From the NCBI RefSeq assembly GCF_001434475.1, contig NZ_AZGF01000006.1, positions 61,244 to 125,243 of the forward strand: a DNA stretch of 64,000 bases, written 5' to 3'. This DNA comes from Paucilactobacillus suebicus DSM 5007 = KCTC 3549. Lineage in GTDB: Bacteria; Bacillota; Bacilli; Lactobacillales; Lactobacillaceae. The notes beneath the pieces are model-generated. The model did not search any database. It was not told the origin of the DNA and was given only the letters and a program-made list of their open reading frames with translations. The translations under genes and the position numbers were made by a program. Positions 28,873 to 38,513 of this stretch are shown one piece after another (the first letter of the stretch is position 1; every line of letters begins with the position of its first letter).

Positions 28873-30465
28873 ATGACCATTGAGCAGTTACTAGCAGAAG
28901 ATTTACTGAGTCAGGTGGACTATATCGCGGGCGATAATGGACGCTTTCGCACGATTGATACGGTTCAAACAATTGAAACCGAGCGGGTCGAAAAATATCA
29001 CCAGGCGGGGATGCTATACCTACTTGATAACCTGAAGTTATTAAAAAACACCGACAAGATGGAAGCGTTAATTAACCAGTTGGCGCAAAACGGTGCTGCT
29101 GGGTTGGTGATCATGGCTAATCAGGCCACGCTATTTGGAAATCACTTAAAGGATCTGGCAGATAAAGTTCAGTTAGCGATTATAAAAATTCCACATTTAC
29201 CTTCATTCAGTGATGGCATGCAGCTGTTTTTTGAGGCAATGTTGCAACAAAAAACTAAAAAACTGCGCCACATTATTAAAAGCAATCAGGAATTGGCGGA
29301 TCTAGTGATCAAGCATCCCAAGGTCGAAAGCGTACTGGATCTTGGTGCTGAAATTCTTGGTACACCAGTCCTTTTGTTGGATAGCCATTTTAACGTGGCG
29401 ATTGCTTCAAATGAACTACGAAATGAAAAACAGTCACTGACCGAATTTTTTCGTCAAACAAGAATTGATTATTTTCAGCTTGAGCAGAGTATTACGATCC
29501 CTAAGGGCAAAGATACCTTTACCCTGTTCCCGTTATTTCCCGCATTTAAGGAAAACAAAGCGTTTGTGGCCGTCAGAAATTATCATGATGACGATGAATA
29601 TAAGATTATTTTGCAACAGTTATTAATGAACACGCTGAGTTTTGTGAATAGTCGGATTGATATGTTGCATGAAAGTGATTTTCGTAATCGATCCGGGTTC
29701 TTCTTAAACGTGTTGGACGGCGGAATTTCGACCAATCTGCTTGATAAACGATTAATTGACATGAAGTTGGATCCGGCAGCACAGTACAGTTGCATCATGA
29801 CGAATGTAATTTCAACTGACAATAAAAAAATGGTGAACTACAACGTGCTAGAACAGGTCCAGCAACTTTTGATGTGGTTCATCAATGAATATGATACGGA
29901 TGCAATTTTATTTTCGTGGCGACAACGATTGGTACTACTACTCAATTCGAATTCCAACGCAGAGCATTTTGTGAAAGCCTTACAACTTTTTATCAGTGAT
30001 AAAATCCCTCAAGCGTACTCGTTTTTAATTGGTTATAGTAACAGTCAAGCTTCAATTGCGGGACTGAGTGGCATTTTCAAAGAGGCACTAGAAGCTTCGC
30101 GAAGTGTTGAACAAAATCCAGACTTGAAGATTCATAAATATCAGCCCAAGTACGTTGAAGAGTTGGTTTCACTGATTCCCAGTGATGAAGCAAGTGCCTT
30201 TACGCAGAAATTTTTAGCGCCATTATTATCAATGGAGAGCAATGAGGAACGTGCGGCACTGCTAGAAACACTGGAAAAATATTTTTATTTTCACCAACAG
30301 CTTGCTAATGTGGCTCGTAGCTTGTATGTTCATCGTAATACGATTATTTATCGTATCAAAAAAATTGAGGATCTCCTCGGTGTTGACCTCAGTGATCCTC
30401 AGACTGCACAAAATGTGCAATTTGCATTATTGTTACATGAAAGTAATCGTCGTTTGGGCGATTAA
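28873..30465 (+). CDS. PucR family transcriptional regulator
   Basis: 530 residues in the PucR layout: N-terminal PucR sensory domain (about 1-140), a middle region with a degenerate GGDEF-like fold, and the C-terminal HTH (HQQLANVARSLYVHRNTIIY, about 475-515) with the family core VHRNTIIYRIKKIEDLLG. ATG behind AGGAGGCTTGTGA. It is divergent from the amino acid permease, so amino acid or purine-like effector control of that gene is likely. Its stop codon overlaps that of a small convergent gene. Confidence 0.88.
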   Translation: MTIEQLLAEDLLSQVDYIAGDNGRFRTIDTVQTIETERVEKYHQAGMLYLLDNLKLLKNTDKMEALINQLAQNGAAGLVIMANQATLFGNHLKDLADKVQLAIIKIPHLPSFSDGMQLFFEAMLQQKTKKLRHIIKSNQELADLVIKHPKVESVLDLGAEILGTPVLLLDSHFNVAIASNELRNEKQSLTEFFRQTRIDYFQLEQSITIPKGKDTFTLFPLFPAFKENKAFVAVRNYHDDDEYKIILQQLLMNTLSFVNSRIDMLHESDFRNRSGFFLNVLDGGISTNLLDKRLIDMKLDPAAQYSCIMTNVISTDNKKMVNYNVLEQVQQLLMWFINEYDTDAILFSWRQRLVLLLNSNSNAEHFVKALQLFISDKIPQAYSFLIGYSNSQASIAGLSGIFKEALEASRSVEQNPDLKIHKYQPKYVEELVSLIPSDEASAFTQKFLAPLLSMESNEERAALLETLEKYFYFHQQLANVARSLYVHRNTIIYRIKKIEDLLGVDLSDPQTAQNVQFALLLHESNRRLGD

Positions 30466-30596
30466 CGTTTACGATTGAAGTAGAATGCCAGTACAATGAG
30501 CAGTAGTACGATGCAGACGGCTAAACCAGGATTTTTTTCGATTAGCATGTGAAGAGCATGGTATTGCCCGATAGCAATGGGTAGTTGAATTGGCAT
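30462..30596 (-). CDS. 44-residue single-pass membrane protein
   Basis: Too short for normal ORF cut-offs. MPIQLPIAIGQYHALHMLIE then KNPGLAVCIVLLLIVLAFYFNRKR, ATG behind AGTAGGTGTG. One hydrophobic segment (about 24-40) followed by NRKR gives an N-out/C-in or anchor topology. The TAA overlaps the TAA of the convergent PucR gene by two bases. It resembles small membrane regulators by size only; no function is proposed. Confidence 0.6.
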   Translation of the reverse strand: MPIQLPIAIGQYHALHMLIEKNPGLAVCIVLLLIVLAFYFNRKR

Positions 30597-30682
30597 AAGC
30601 ACACCTACTTTCGTATCATTTTTTCTTTATTTTACGCTTCAACAAATTTAATTTAAATAATAAGACAAAACGAGGTAGATTT

Positions 30683-32143
30683 TTGGAAACTTGGGAAATT
30701 ATTAAAACCATTATTGTGATTATCGTGGCATTGAACATTATCGCCGCAATTATTACCGTCTTTCGTGAAAAACGAGAAATTGCTGCCACTTGGGCATGGT
30801 TACTGGTGCTCATTTTACTCCCTGTCGTCGGGTTTATCATCTATTCTTTCTTGGGTAGAAAGCTGTCTCATCGGCGGTTGGATAAAATTAGGGCGCAGTC
30901 GCCGCTGCAGTTAAAGGATTCACTCGATGCGCAACGTGAGGCTGTTGGGGCCACAGAGACCCCTAACGATCGCCTGCTGGCGGCCGTTCGCAGTATGACA
31001 CTGTTGTTTCAAAATATTGATCACGCGTTCTTAACCAGGAAAAATAAGGTTGAAGTGTTTGCTGACGGCAATAAGTTATTCAAACAAATGATCAAAGATT
31101 TTGATCAGGCTAAGCAGAGTATTCACATTGAGTTCTACACTTTTTATAGTGACAATATTGGAAAAGAGATCTTGGCTGAACTTGAAAAAAAGGCGGCTGA
31201 AGGCGTTGAAGTGCGGGTAATTTACGATTCTTGGGGATCGATGGGAACGACACGTCGCTTTTTTGAAAGGTTACGTGAATTAGGCGGCATGGCTGAACCA
31301 TTCTTGGGCGTTGGATCCAATCTACGTGATTTCCGGTTGAACTTCCGTGATCACCGTAAAATTGTGGTTGTTGACGGTCAAATTAGTTATGTTGGTGGTT
31401 TTAATATTGGTGATCAATATCTGGGTCGTGATGAAAAATTTGGCAATTGGCGTGATACCCATTTGAAGATCATTGGTGGTGGAACGTACTCATTACAACA
31501 ACGGTTCGTTCGTGATTGGAATGCTACAAGTGCCAAGAAGAAAATTACACAGTATCGACAGTATTTTCCAATTAATAAGACTGCAAGAGAAGGCAACACT
31601 AGACTTCAAATTATATCTAGTGGACCTGAAAGTGGCACTGAACAAATTAAGTTGGGTTATTTGAAGTTAATTAACTCCGCCAAGGAGCGTTTATGGATTC
31701 AAAGCCCATATTTGATACCTGATGACAGTATTATTGATGCTCTTAGGGTAGCAATTAAATCAGGTGTGGATGTTCGTATTATGATTCCGAACAAACCTGA
31801 TCATGCCTTTGTTTATCGGGCTTCGCAATATTATGCTCGTCTAATGGCGGATGCCGGTGCGGTCATTTATTTCTATGATAATGGATTCATCCACGCCAAA
31901 ACGTTGGTTGCGGATGGGATGTTATCATCGGTCGGATCTGCGAATATGGACTATCGTAGTTTCAAATTAAATTTCGAAATTAACTCATTTATGTATGACG
32001 AAAAGATTGCTAAGCAATTAGAAGATTTATATCTAGACGACATTAAGCACAGTACAGTTGTGACCTCACAAATGTTCAAAGAACAGGGGGCATGGTTGAG
32101 GTTTAAACAGACCTTTTCTAGGTTGTTGTCGCCGATTTTGTAA
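30683..32143 (+). CDS. cls: cardiolipin synthase
   Basis: Phospholipase D superfamily enzyme that condenses two phosphatidylglycerols. The start is TTG behind CGAGGTAG. Two N-terminal membrane helices (about 8-26 and 37-58), then two HKD catalytic motifs: HRKIVVVDG with GGFNIGDQY, and HAKTLVADG with GSANMDYRS. 486 residues is the normal size for ClsA/ClsB of Gram-positives. It stops with TAA four bases before the TAGAG of a type A element. Confidence 0.95.
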   Translation: METWEIIKTIIVIIVALNIIAAIITVFREKREIAATWAWLLVLILLPVVGFIIYSFLGRKLSHRRLDKIRAQSPLQLKDSLDAQREAVGATETPNDRLLAAVRSMTLLFQNIDHAFLTRKNKVEVFADGNKLFKQMIKDFDQAKQSIHIEFYTFYSDNIGKEILAELEKKAAEGVEVRVIYDSWGSMGTTRRFFERLRELGGMAEPFLGVGSNLRDFRLNFRDHRKIVVVDGQISYVGGFNIGDQYLGRDEKFGNWRDTHLKIIGGGTYSLQQRFVRDWNATSAKKKITQYRQYFPINKTAREGNTRLQIISSGPESGTEQIKLGYLKLINSAKERLWIQSPYLIPDDSIIDALRVAIKSGVDVRIMIPNKPDHAFVYRASQYYARLMADAGAVIYFYDNGFIHAKTLVADGMLSSVGSANMDYRSFKLNFEINSFMYDEKIAKQLEDLYLDDIKHSTVVTSQMFKEQGAWLRFKQTFSRLLSPIL

Positions 32144-32146
32144 AAC

Positions 32147-32272
32147 TAGAGTGCGGAAGGTCACGGGTTGAGACCATATAATAAGGGGACGATGGTGATT
32201 GATTACCGGTTTTTAGTAATCGATTACCATCGTCCCCTTATTATTTGGGTCTCAGTGACCTGGAGCATGTTT
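32147..32272 (+). repeat. 3'-end palindromic element (type A), cls
   Basis: GGTCAC / GTGACC, GGTTGAGACC / GGTCTCA, stem ATAATAAGGGGACGATGGT with its complement, apex GATTGATTAC / GTAATCGATT. It ends GGAGCATGTTT. Confidence 0.9.
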
Positions 32273-32279
32273 ATACTAT

Positions 32280-32372
32280 TTAGTTGAGAATTGTGAATTG
32301 ATCGTGGGTTTGGCGATCGATTCACATAGTCCTCTTACACGTTAGGCCTCAGTGCTTCCGGAGCATGTTTAG
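32280..32372 (+). repeat. decayed type A element
   Basis: The right half (GGCGATCGATTC, ACGTTAGGCCTCAGTG, GGAGCATGTTT) is clear; the left half is eroded. It is a tandem follower of the cls copy. Confidence 0.55.
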
Positions 32373-32435
32373 GCTCGTAAGATTTAACGAGATGTTTATT
32401 TTAAATTAGGGAATTTGTTTTACTATCTTAATGGT

Positions 32436-32562
32436 CTAAACTCGTTCCGAAACACTGAGACCTAACATATAAGGACACTATGATCATCAACCGGAAACCC
32501 ACCGGCCAATAATCATAGCGCCCTTATATATCGGTCTCAAAGCGTGTTTCTCCACGCTCTGA
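32436..32562 (-). repeat. 3'-end palindromic element (type A), isoleucine epimerase-like gene
   Basis: Minus sense: AGAGCGTGGAGAAACACG, TTTGAGACC, stem TATATAAGGGCGCTATGAT and complement, apex TGGCCGGTGGGTTTCCGGTTGA, then GGTCTCAGTGTTTCGGAACG. It begins just after the TAA. Confidence 0.88.
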
Positions 32563-32567
32563 TTTAT

Positions 32568-33920
32568 TTACCACACCATATTCTTCAATTCATCAGGCAA
32601 CTCAATTCTACCGTGTTCCAAATCTGCGAAGACTTCATCCATTGTTGTGAAAACCTGGTCTAACTGGTCTCTTGTGATGACCAGCGGTGGTTGGAATCTT
32701 AGTACGTTGCCGTTTAATTTAACTAGAATTAAGCCCTTTTGGAAGGCGCGGAAAATAATTTTTGCTGCTGCGTCATTATCTGGTTCTTTGGTTTCTCGAT
32801 CCTTGACGATTTCGATACCACCGTTTAGGCCAAACATCCGCACGTCGCCAATGAACTCATATTTGTCCATTAATTTGAGGAAATTTTCCTTGGCGTATTC
32901 GCCATCTTTGGCTGATTTTTCTGGTAAATGCCCGTCTTCCAGCACGTCAAGCACGGCCATTGAAGCTGCTGCAACCAGCGGATTTCCACCAGCAGTGAAT
33001 ACGTGAGCCGAAGTACCCAGTGAATCCATGACATCCGCATTGCCAATGACGGCACTGAGTGGTAGCCCTCCGGCTAATGATTTACCGGTCGAAATAAGGT
33101 CCGGTTCAATCCCAAAATGTTCAATCGACCACATTTTACCGGCGCGGCCAAGCCCTTGGTTAATTTCATCAACCGCAAATAAAATACCATGATCTTGGCA
33201 GAATTGATAAACAAGCTCCACATATTCAGCGGGTGGTTTGATAATCCCAGCATCGCCTTGAATTGGTTCCATTAATACACATGCAACTTCGTCTGCCGGC
33301 AGGTAAGTTTCAAATGGTCGTTTGAATGCCGCAAAGTAACGTTGAGCAATATCGTGTGGGGTTTCATCCTTTAAGTGACGGTACAGATCAGGGTATGGGA
33401 CGTGAACGATTCCAGGTACTAGCGGGCCAACCTTATGTACCATCGCTGTGTCACAAGCTCCCGCAGTTAGTGCACCGAAAGTGGAGCCGTGATATGCTCC
33501 TTCGTATGACACGATGTACTGACGGCCAGTTGCAGCACGGGCAAACTTGATCACACCATCATTAGCGTCTGAGCCTGAAGTACCAAATGACACCTTACGC
33601 GCTCTACTACCAGGGGCAATCTTAGTTAAACGTTCACCAAGTTTGAGGCTAGTAGGATTAGTGAAGTAACCACAATCGTAGCTGACAATTTTGCTGATTT
33701 GATCTTGAAGTGCTTCTACTAAATGGGGATGATTATGACCGATATTTGCCGCCGATGCGCTACCCAATAAGTCGATATATTGTTTTCCTTCTACATCGGT
33801 GATGGTGGCACCAGAGCCCGATTGAATCACCAAATTGTAGTACTGAATAATGCCAGTCGGTGCGACATTTTGCATATTTTCGCGAAACAGCTTGTCTCCC
33901 AACTCGTTTTCCCAAGCCAT
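32568..33920 (-). CDS. class III PLP aminotransferase fold, isoleucine 2-epimerase-like
   Basis: 450 residues. From memory it follows the isoleucine 2-epimerase of Lactobacillus buchneri closely, including YYNLVI, IDLLGSASAANIGH, SFGTSGSDANDGVIKFARA and the C-terminal NVLRFQPPLVITRDQLDQ. PLP-binding Lys280 lies in STGKSLAGG and Asp251 in AVDEINQG. The predicted reaction is reversible conversion of branched-chain L- to D/allo-amino acids; a 4-aminobutyrate-type transaminase is the alternative. It has its own promoter and lies near an amino acid permease and its regulator. Confidence 0.82.
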   Translation of the reverse strand: MAWENELGDKLFRENMQNVAPTGIIQYYNLVIQSGSGATITDVEGKQYIDLLGSASAANIGHNHPHLVEALQDQISKIVSYDCGYFTNPTSLKLGERLTKIAPGSRARKVSFGTSGSDANDGVIKFARAATGRQYIVSYEGAYHGSTFGALTAGACDTAMVHKVGPLVPGIVHVPYPDLYRHLKDETPHDIAQRYFAAFKRPFETYLPADEVACVLMEPIQGDAGIIKPPAEYVELVYQFCQDHGILFAVDEINQGLGRAGKMWSIEHFGIEPDLISTGKSLAGGLPLSAVIGNADVMDSLGTSAHVFTAGGNPLVAAASMAVLDVLEDGHLPEKSAKDGEYAKENFLKLMDKYEFIGDVRMFGLNGGIEIVKDRETKEPDNDAAAKIIFRAFQKGLILVKLNGNVLRFQPPLVITRDQLDQVFTTMDEVFADLEHGRIELPDELKNMVW

Positions 33921-33965
33921 GCTGATACCTCATTTCTTAAATTAAAAATCAATTAAATTGCTACC

Positions 33966-33995
33966 AGCATACCGATTAACGGCGGTGGTTGTCAA
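33966..33995 (-). promoter_or_regulatory. promoter of the isoleucine epimerase-like gene
   Basis: Minus strand TTGACA (33990-33995), 18-base spacer, TATGCT (33966-33971), about 46 bases before the start. Confidence 0.65.
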
Positions 33996-34091
33996 GCATG
34001 TGAGCATTGCTGATCAATTGATATGGTTAAAGGTTGATTAAGATGAATAAAAAATTAGAACTCACATGGCAATGTTGAGCTTAACAAGTGG

Positions 34092-34121
34092 TTGTTTGGT
34101 GATTAAATGGTAGATTATAAT
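34092..34121 (+). promoter_or_regulatory. promoter of the 184-residue membrane protein gene
   Basis: TTGTTT (34092-34097), 18-base spacer, TATAAT (34116-34121), about 55 bases before the ATG. Confidence 0.6.
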
Positions 34122-34176
34122 TAATGTATTATTTTAATGACACAAGTAAAATTCTGTTTTTAGTGTGGTGAAAAAA

Positions 34177-34731
34177 ATGAAGAATCATTCTAAAACACAA
34201 ACTACAGGCCAAAAGGAAGAGAATCAATCTGTTACATATAAACCAAAGCACTATCAATTAATACTGAGAATCTTAATTGTGATAGTGGTCATACTTGCAA
34301 TTATGAGTGGTGTCTACCAGTATAAAATTCAACCCAAACACGCTTTAGTTGGTAAGACATTTGTCGGGGTTGCCAAAGTGACGAATAGCGACGGGACAAC
34401 CGCTAGTGGCAATGGTAGTAATGTTGTGATGTATTTAAACAAAAAGCCCAATTTTTTTGTACTACGTTCAGATAAGAGTGCGACTGAAGCAGTCAGTGAT
34501 TTCAACGCTTATTATAAATATACAGCGAAGCATCCATCGTTAATTACGTACACTATTAATAATGGGATAATCACATTAAAGGTAAATGGATCAACTAATT
34601 CATTAAAAATCAAGAAAATATCGAACTGGGGCAACCGGGTTGAAGTTACCAATACGGATGAATATAACGGTAAAACGATGGATGTCGTGATGCACCGAAC
34701 CGGAGATGAGAGGTTTGATAGCAATAAATAG
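34177..34731 (+). CDS. membrane-anchored extracellular protein, unknown function
   Basis: 184 residues from the ATG at 34177; GTGGTGA lies upstream and is better used as ribosome binding site than as start. Charged N-terminus, one membrane helix (about 28-46, LRILIVIVVILAIMSGVYQY), then an outside domain of about 135 residues beginning KHALVGKTFVGVAKVT. This looks like the small beta-rich lipoprotein-like domains common in lactobacilli, but no named family is recognised. TAG starts a type B element. Confidence 0.75.
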   Translation: MKNHSKTQTTGQKEENQSVTYKPKHYQLILRILIVIVVILAIMSGVYQYKIQPKHALVGKTFVGVAKVTNSDGTTASGNGSNVVMYLNKKPNFFVLRSDKSATEAVSDFNAYYKYTAKHPSLITYTINNGIITLKVNGSTNSLKIKKISNWGNRVEVTNTDEYNGKTMDVVMHRTGDERFDSNK

Positions 34732-34848
34732 AGTGTGTTAAGGGCGTTTAGATGCCAGAATGTAAGCAGAAAATCACGATATTCTGAGCTTGAATATTGT
34801 GATTTTCTGCTTACATGGCAGGCGTCTGCCCTCTAAAAGCACGTTTCA
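34732..34848 (+). repeat. 3'-end palindromic element (type B), 184-residue protein
   Basis: GGGC / GCCC, AGATGCC / GGCGTCT, stem ATGTAAGCAGAAAATCACGA with its complement (one G.U). It ends AAAGCACGTTTCATC. Confidence 0.88.
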
Positions 34849-34928
34849 TCAAAACCGCAGCAAAAAAACTGCAACAAGAAATCAAAATCTAAACACACAC
34901 ATCCAACACCCAATCCCCAATCGGCACG

Positions 34929-34937
34929 TGTTAGAAT
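34929..34937 (+). promoter_or_regulatory. extended -10 of the rexB-rexA operon
   Basis: TGT-TAGAAT, an extended -10 about 37 bases before the rexB ATG; no clear -35. Confidence 0.4.
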
Positions 34938-34973
34938 AGATTTCATATATAACGATAAAAATAGGAGGCGCCC

Positions 34974-37900
34974 ATGAGCTTAGGATTTATATTAGGCACG
35001 GCCGCAATGGATCACCGGTCCGTAATGGTTAACCAATTAGCTCGTGACATGCACGAACACCCAACGGATCAATTTTTTTACTTGGTACCAAACCATATTA
35101 AGTTTGAGTCTGAAATTAATATTATGGATGAACTGTCTAAGTCTGATGGTGATGATCATCAGGAGGGATTCGCTCAGTCACAGCTGCAAGTGCTGTCATT
35201 TAGTCGACTAGCGTGGTATTTACTGCGCAACACGCCAGCCTGTCAAGTGCCAAGAATCTCGACAACGGGGATGTCGATGCTGGTCTATCAAATCATCAGC
35301 GACCACGCCGGAGAACTCCGGTTATTTGCGGGAGAAGTGCATCATCCAGGGTTTGTTGCTCAATTAGTGGGGCAACTTGAACAATTGAAACAGGCTAATA
35401 TTACCGCTGATGATTTGGCACACATGGCTCAACAGATTACGTCAGCTAACCCGACGTTTTCGTCCAAGTTGCACGATTTAACGTTGGTATACCATGAATA
35501 TGAGCAGGCGCTACTTGGTCGCTATTTGGGTAACGCTGAAGTTTATGACCAATTGGTAAAATACCTGCAAGAAAATGATTTTGGCCAGGCTCATTTTTAT
35601 TTAGCTCGTTTTTCACAATTCACTGCTAATGAGCAAAAGATTGTGTCTGCAATTATCAAAAATGCGAGTTCTGTCATTGTATCTTTGGACCTTGATCAGG
35701 CGTCACCGCATGAAGATCCTGACGTTAATAGTCTCTTCTTTGAATCAGGCAAGGTTTATCATCATCTGTACGAGCAGGCGGTTGATCAAAACGTCGAGTT
35801 TTTAGGAGATCAATATGCCAATCAAGTACGAGTGAGCCATGAAATACAGGCCCTCGATAAGTTTTGGATAGCTGATACCAAAATGGCGATGATTGATCGC
35901 GTACCTGTTACTCACCCTGAAAATTTGCAGATTTTCACTGGCGATAGTCGCTTAACTGAATTGCAACAAGTTGCACGTCAAATTAGACAGTTGGTTGCTA
36001 GCGGTAAGTACCGTTATCGCGATTTTTTGGTACTGGCACGGCGGTTAGACGCATATTCATCGTTTTTAGAGCCGGTATTTGAACAATACAATATTCCAGC
36101 GTTCAATGACCATGAAAAGATGATGGATGACCATCCACTGGTCTTATTTTTGGATGCACTATTTGCGGTTAAACAGCACTACTATCGTTATGATGATTTA
36201 ATGCAGTTGCTAAAAACAGGTCTGTTACTTCCTAGGAAAAATGGTGAGTTTATTGCCCGTTCTGAGTTTGAATCCAGCTTATTTTTAACTGAAAATTGGT
36301 TACTTAAAACCGGATTGCATGGTGATGACTGGTTACGTGATGATGACTGGCAGTATTACCAATTTAGCAATAACGACACCGGCACGACCCAAAGTCAGAA
36401 AGTAGAGCGAGTTACCAAGCAAATTAACATGATTCGCCACTTTGTGAAGAATAGTTTGCCACCATTGTTTGACCAACTTGAAAATGCCACAACCGGTCGT
36501 GAAGCAGCCTTGGCGTTATATCAGTTCATGGTTGAAACTGGTGTGACCGAGCAATTAAATGTTTGGCAAAACCGTCAACTAGAAGCTGGTGAACTTGATG
36601 CTGCCTCGCAACCCCAGCAAGTTTGGCAAACATTTTGCAATATTTTAGATGAATATGTCACGATTTTGGGAGATCGGCCGTTTAATCCTGACGATTTTCG
36701 TGAATTATTGCAGGCAGGATTTAGTGCGGCCAGTTATTCGCAGATTCCATCAACTTTGGATCAGGTCACAGTTTCTGAAACTGGTATCGTGCAAAGTGAC
36801 AGACGTAAAATTACGTTTATGATTGGCGCCACTGATTCGGCAATGCCAACTGTTAGTACGAGCCAAAGTTTATTAACGGATGCTGATAAAGAGGCGTTAC
36901 AGCCACAATTAACTGATGATCAATTCTTACCTGCAGATAACGTGGAACAACTGGCTAATGAACCATTTGTCAATTATCTCGGATTTATGAGTGGCTGTGA
37001 ACGACTCTATCTATCATATCCACAGCTGGACGATGATGGAGAAGCGGTCCAGGCTTCACCATATGTTACTTCGATTGCGAGCTATTTTGGAATAACCACA
37101 AGGCATTACTACCAAGTGCCACAACTGGATGACGGCAAAATTGCACCATACGTTGGATCGGCTGATGCAACGCTTAGCTCACTGGTTCAGGTTAGTCGAC
37201 AAGCTGCCGATTTGCATGAAACCGTGCCATTAAAATGGAGATTCATTTACCAACAACTGGCAAACGATCCACAAACTTTCGATAAAGTCCAAACGGTGAT
37301 GGCCAGTCTGCATTATCAGAATCAGCCGGTTAAGTTACGTCCTGAAATTGTGAAGGGACTGTACGGGGACGTTATTAATACATCGGTTTCCAAGCTGGAA
37401 GAATTTTATCAAAATCAGTATGAATACTTTCTTGAATTTGGTCTGAAATTGAAAGAGCGTGATATGTTTGAGCTGACACCGGCTAATACCGGAGAGTTCT
37501 TCCACTCGTCGTTAGACCAATTAATTAAGCGGATTAATCAGCAACACCTGACTTTGAACGAGATCACTAATGATCAGCTTGATGATTTAATCAATCAGGT
37601 TGTTGATAATATTAGTCAGGCGCCGCAATTTATGATTTTGGCTAGTTCGGCTCGGATGAAGTATTTAACTAAGCAATTGAGGCAAACAATTCACCAAATG
37701 GGTCGTACTTTAAAGCAACAAAGTGCATACACTCCTGCTAAACCGGTTCAAACTGAAGTGTTATTTGGTCAAATTCAGGATCAAAAGGAACTAGATGCAC
37801 TGATTTTCGATTTAGCTGATAATCGACAAGTTAGGGTTCGTGGTAAGATTGATCGAATTGACCAGTTGAGTACTCAAAACGGTGATTATCTTGGCGTGGT

Positions 37901-38513
37901 TGATTATAAATCAAGCGATCATTCATTTAATTTTGGTGATGCCTACTATGGTTTAGCAATGCAAATGCTGACGTACTTAAACGCTGTCCAAAAGAATATC
38001 ACCAAACTGGACACTAGTGAAAAAGCTCAGTTAGCCGGCGCACTATATATGCATATTTTTGATCCCAAGCTGTCGCTGGATAAAATTGGTGACGATATTG
38101 ATCAAGCGAGAATGAAGGAACATAAGTACAAGGGGATTTTGTTAAATGATCAAGATTTACTTGATGATTTAGATCGCCAATTAGAAGATGATTACGGTTT
38201 TTCAGCTATCTATCCGTTTAGAAAAACCAAGAAAGGTTTCAGCAGTGAATACTTGGTAACCGATGAACAGCTGGACATGTTGCTTAAACGGAATAAGGAA
38301 CGGATTATTAATGCCGCCAATCAAATTTTTGACGGCCAAGTTAGCTTGAATCCGGTGAAGTGGCCGGACCAACGAACAGCACTGCAAATGTCACCCTATC
38401 TGGATGTATTCCAGTTTGATAACATGCTTAAAGAAAATAATTATCGACAGCTAGACAGCCTGAAGCCAAAGGACGTCTTCGATAAACTTGCAGAGGAGGA
38501 TGACGATGAGTAG
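34974..38513 (+). CDS. rexB: ATP-dependent nuclease subunit B (RexB/AddB)
   Basis: Partner of RexA in double-strand-break end processing. 1179 residues. The N-terminus reads LGFILGTAAMDHRSVMVNQL, where AddB has a Walker A loop; here the GKT/GKS is missing. The C-terminal nuclease motif VVDYKSS is intact, but the cysteines that hold the iron-sulfur cluster in Bacillus AddB are absent (QMSPYLDVFQFD). Both losses are typical of RexB of Lactobacillales. ATG behind AGGAGGCGCCC. Its last eight bases overlap rexA. Confidence 0.93.
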   Translation: MSLGFILGTAAMDHRSVMVNQLARDMHEHPTDQFFYLVPNHIKFESEINIMDELSKSDGDDHQEGFAQSQLQVLSFSRLAWYLLRNTPACQVPRISTTGMSMLVYQIISDHAGELRLFAGEVHHPGFVAQLVGQLEQLKQANITADDLAHMAQQITSANPTFSSKLHDLTLVYHEYEQALLGRYLGNAEVYDQLVKYLQENDFGQAHFYLARFSQFTANEQKIVSAIIKNASSVIVSLDLDQASPHEDPDVNSLFFESGKVYHHLYEQAVDQNVEFLGDQYANQVRVSHEIQALDKFWIADTKMAMIDRVPVTHPENLQIFTGDSRLTELQQVARQIRQLVASGKYRYRDFLVLARRLDAYSSFLEPVFEQYNIPAFNDHEKMMDDHPLVLFLDALFAVKQHYYRYDDLMQLLKTGLLLPRKNGEFIARSEFESSLFLTENWLLKTGLHGDDWLRDDDWQYYQFSNNDTGTTQSQKVERVTKQINMIRHFVKNSLPPLFDQLENATTGREAALALYQFMVETGVTEQLNVWQNRQLEAGELDAASQPQQVWQTFCNILDEYVTILGDRPFNPDDFRELLQAGFSAASYSQIPSTLDQVTVSETGIVQSDRRKITFMIGATDSAMPTVSTSQSLLTDADKEALQPQLTDDQFLPADNVEQLANEPFVNYLGFMSGCERLYLSYPQLDDDGEAVQASPYVTSIASYFGITTRHYYQVPQLDDGKIAPYVGSADATLSSLVQVSRQAADLHETVPLKWRFIYQQLANDPQTFDKVQTVMASLHYQNQPVKLRPEIVKGLYGDVINTSVSKLEEFYQNQYEYFLEFGLKLKERDMFELTPANTGEFFHSSLDQLIKRINQQHLTLNEITNDQLDDLINQVVDNISQAPQFMILASSARMKYLTKQLRQTIHQMGRTLKQQSAYTPAKPVQTEVLFGQIQDQKELDALIFDLADNRQVRVRGKIDRIDQLSTQNGDYLGVVDYKSSDHSFNFGDAYYGLAMQMLTYLNAVQKNITKLDTSEKAQLAGALYMHIFDPKLSLDKIGDDIDQARMKEHKYKGILLNDQDLLDDLDRQLEDDYGFSAIYPFRKTKKGFSSEYLVTDEQLDMLLKRNKERIINAANQIFDGQVSLNPVKWPDQRTALQMSPYLDVFQFDNMLKENNYRQLDSLKPKDVFDKLAEEDDDE

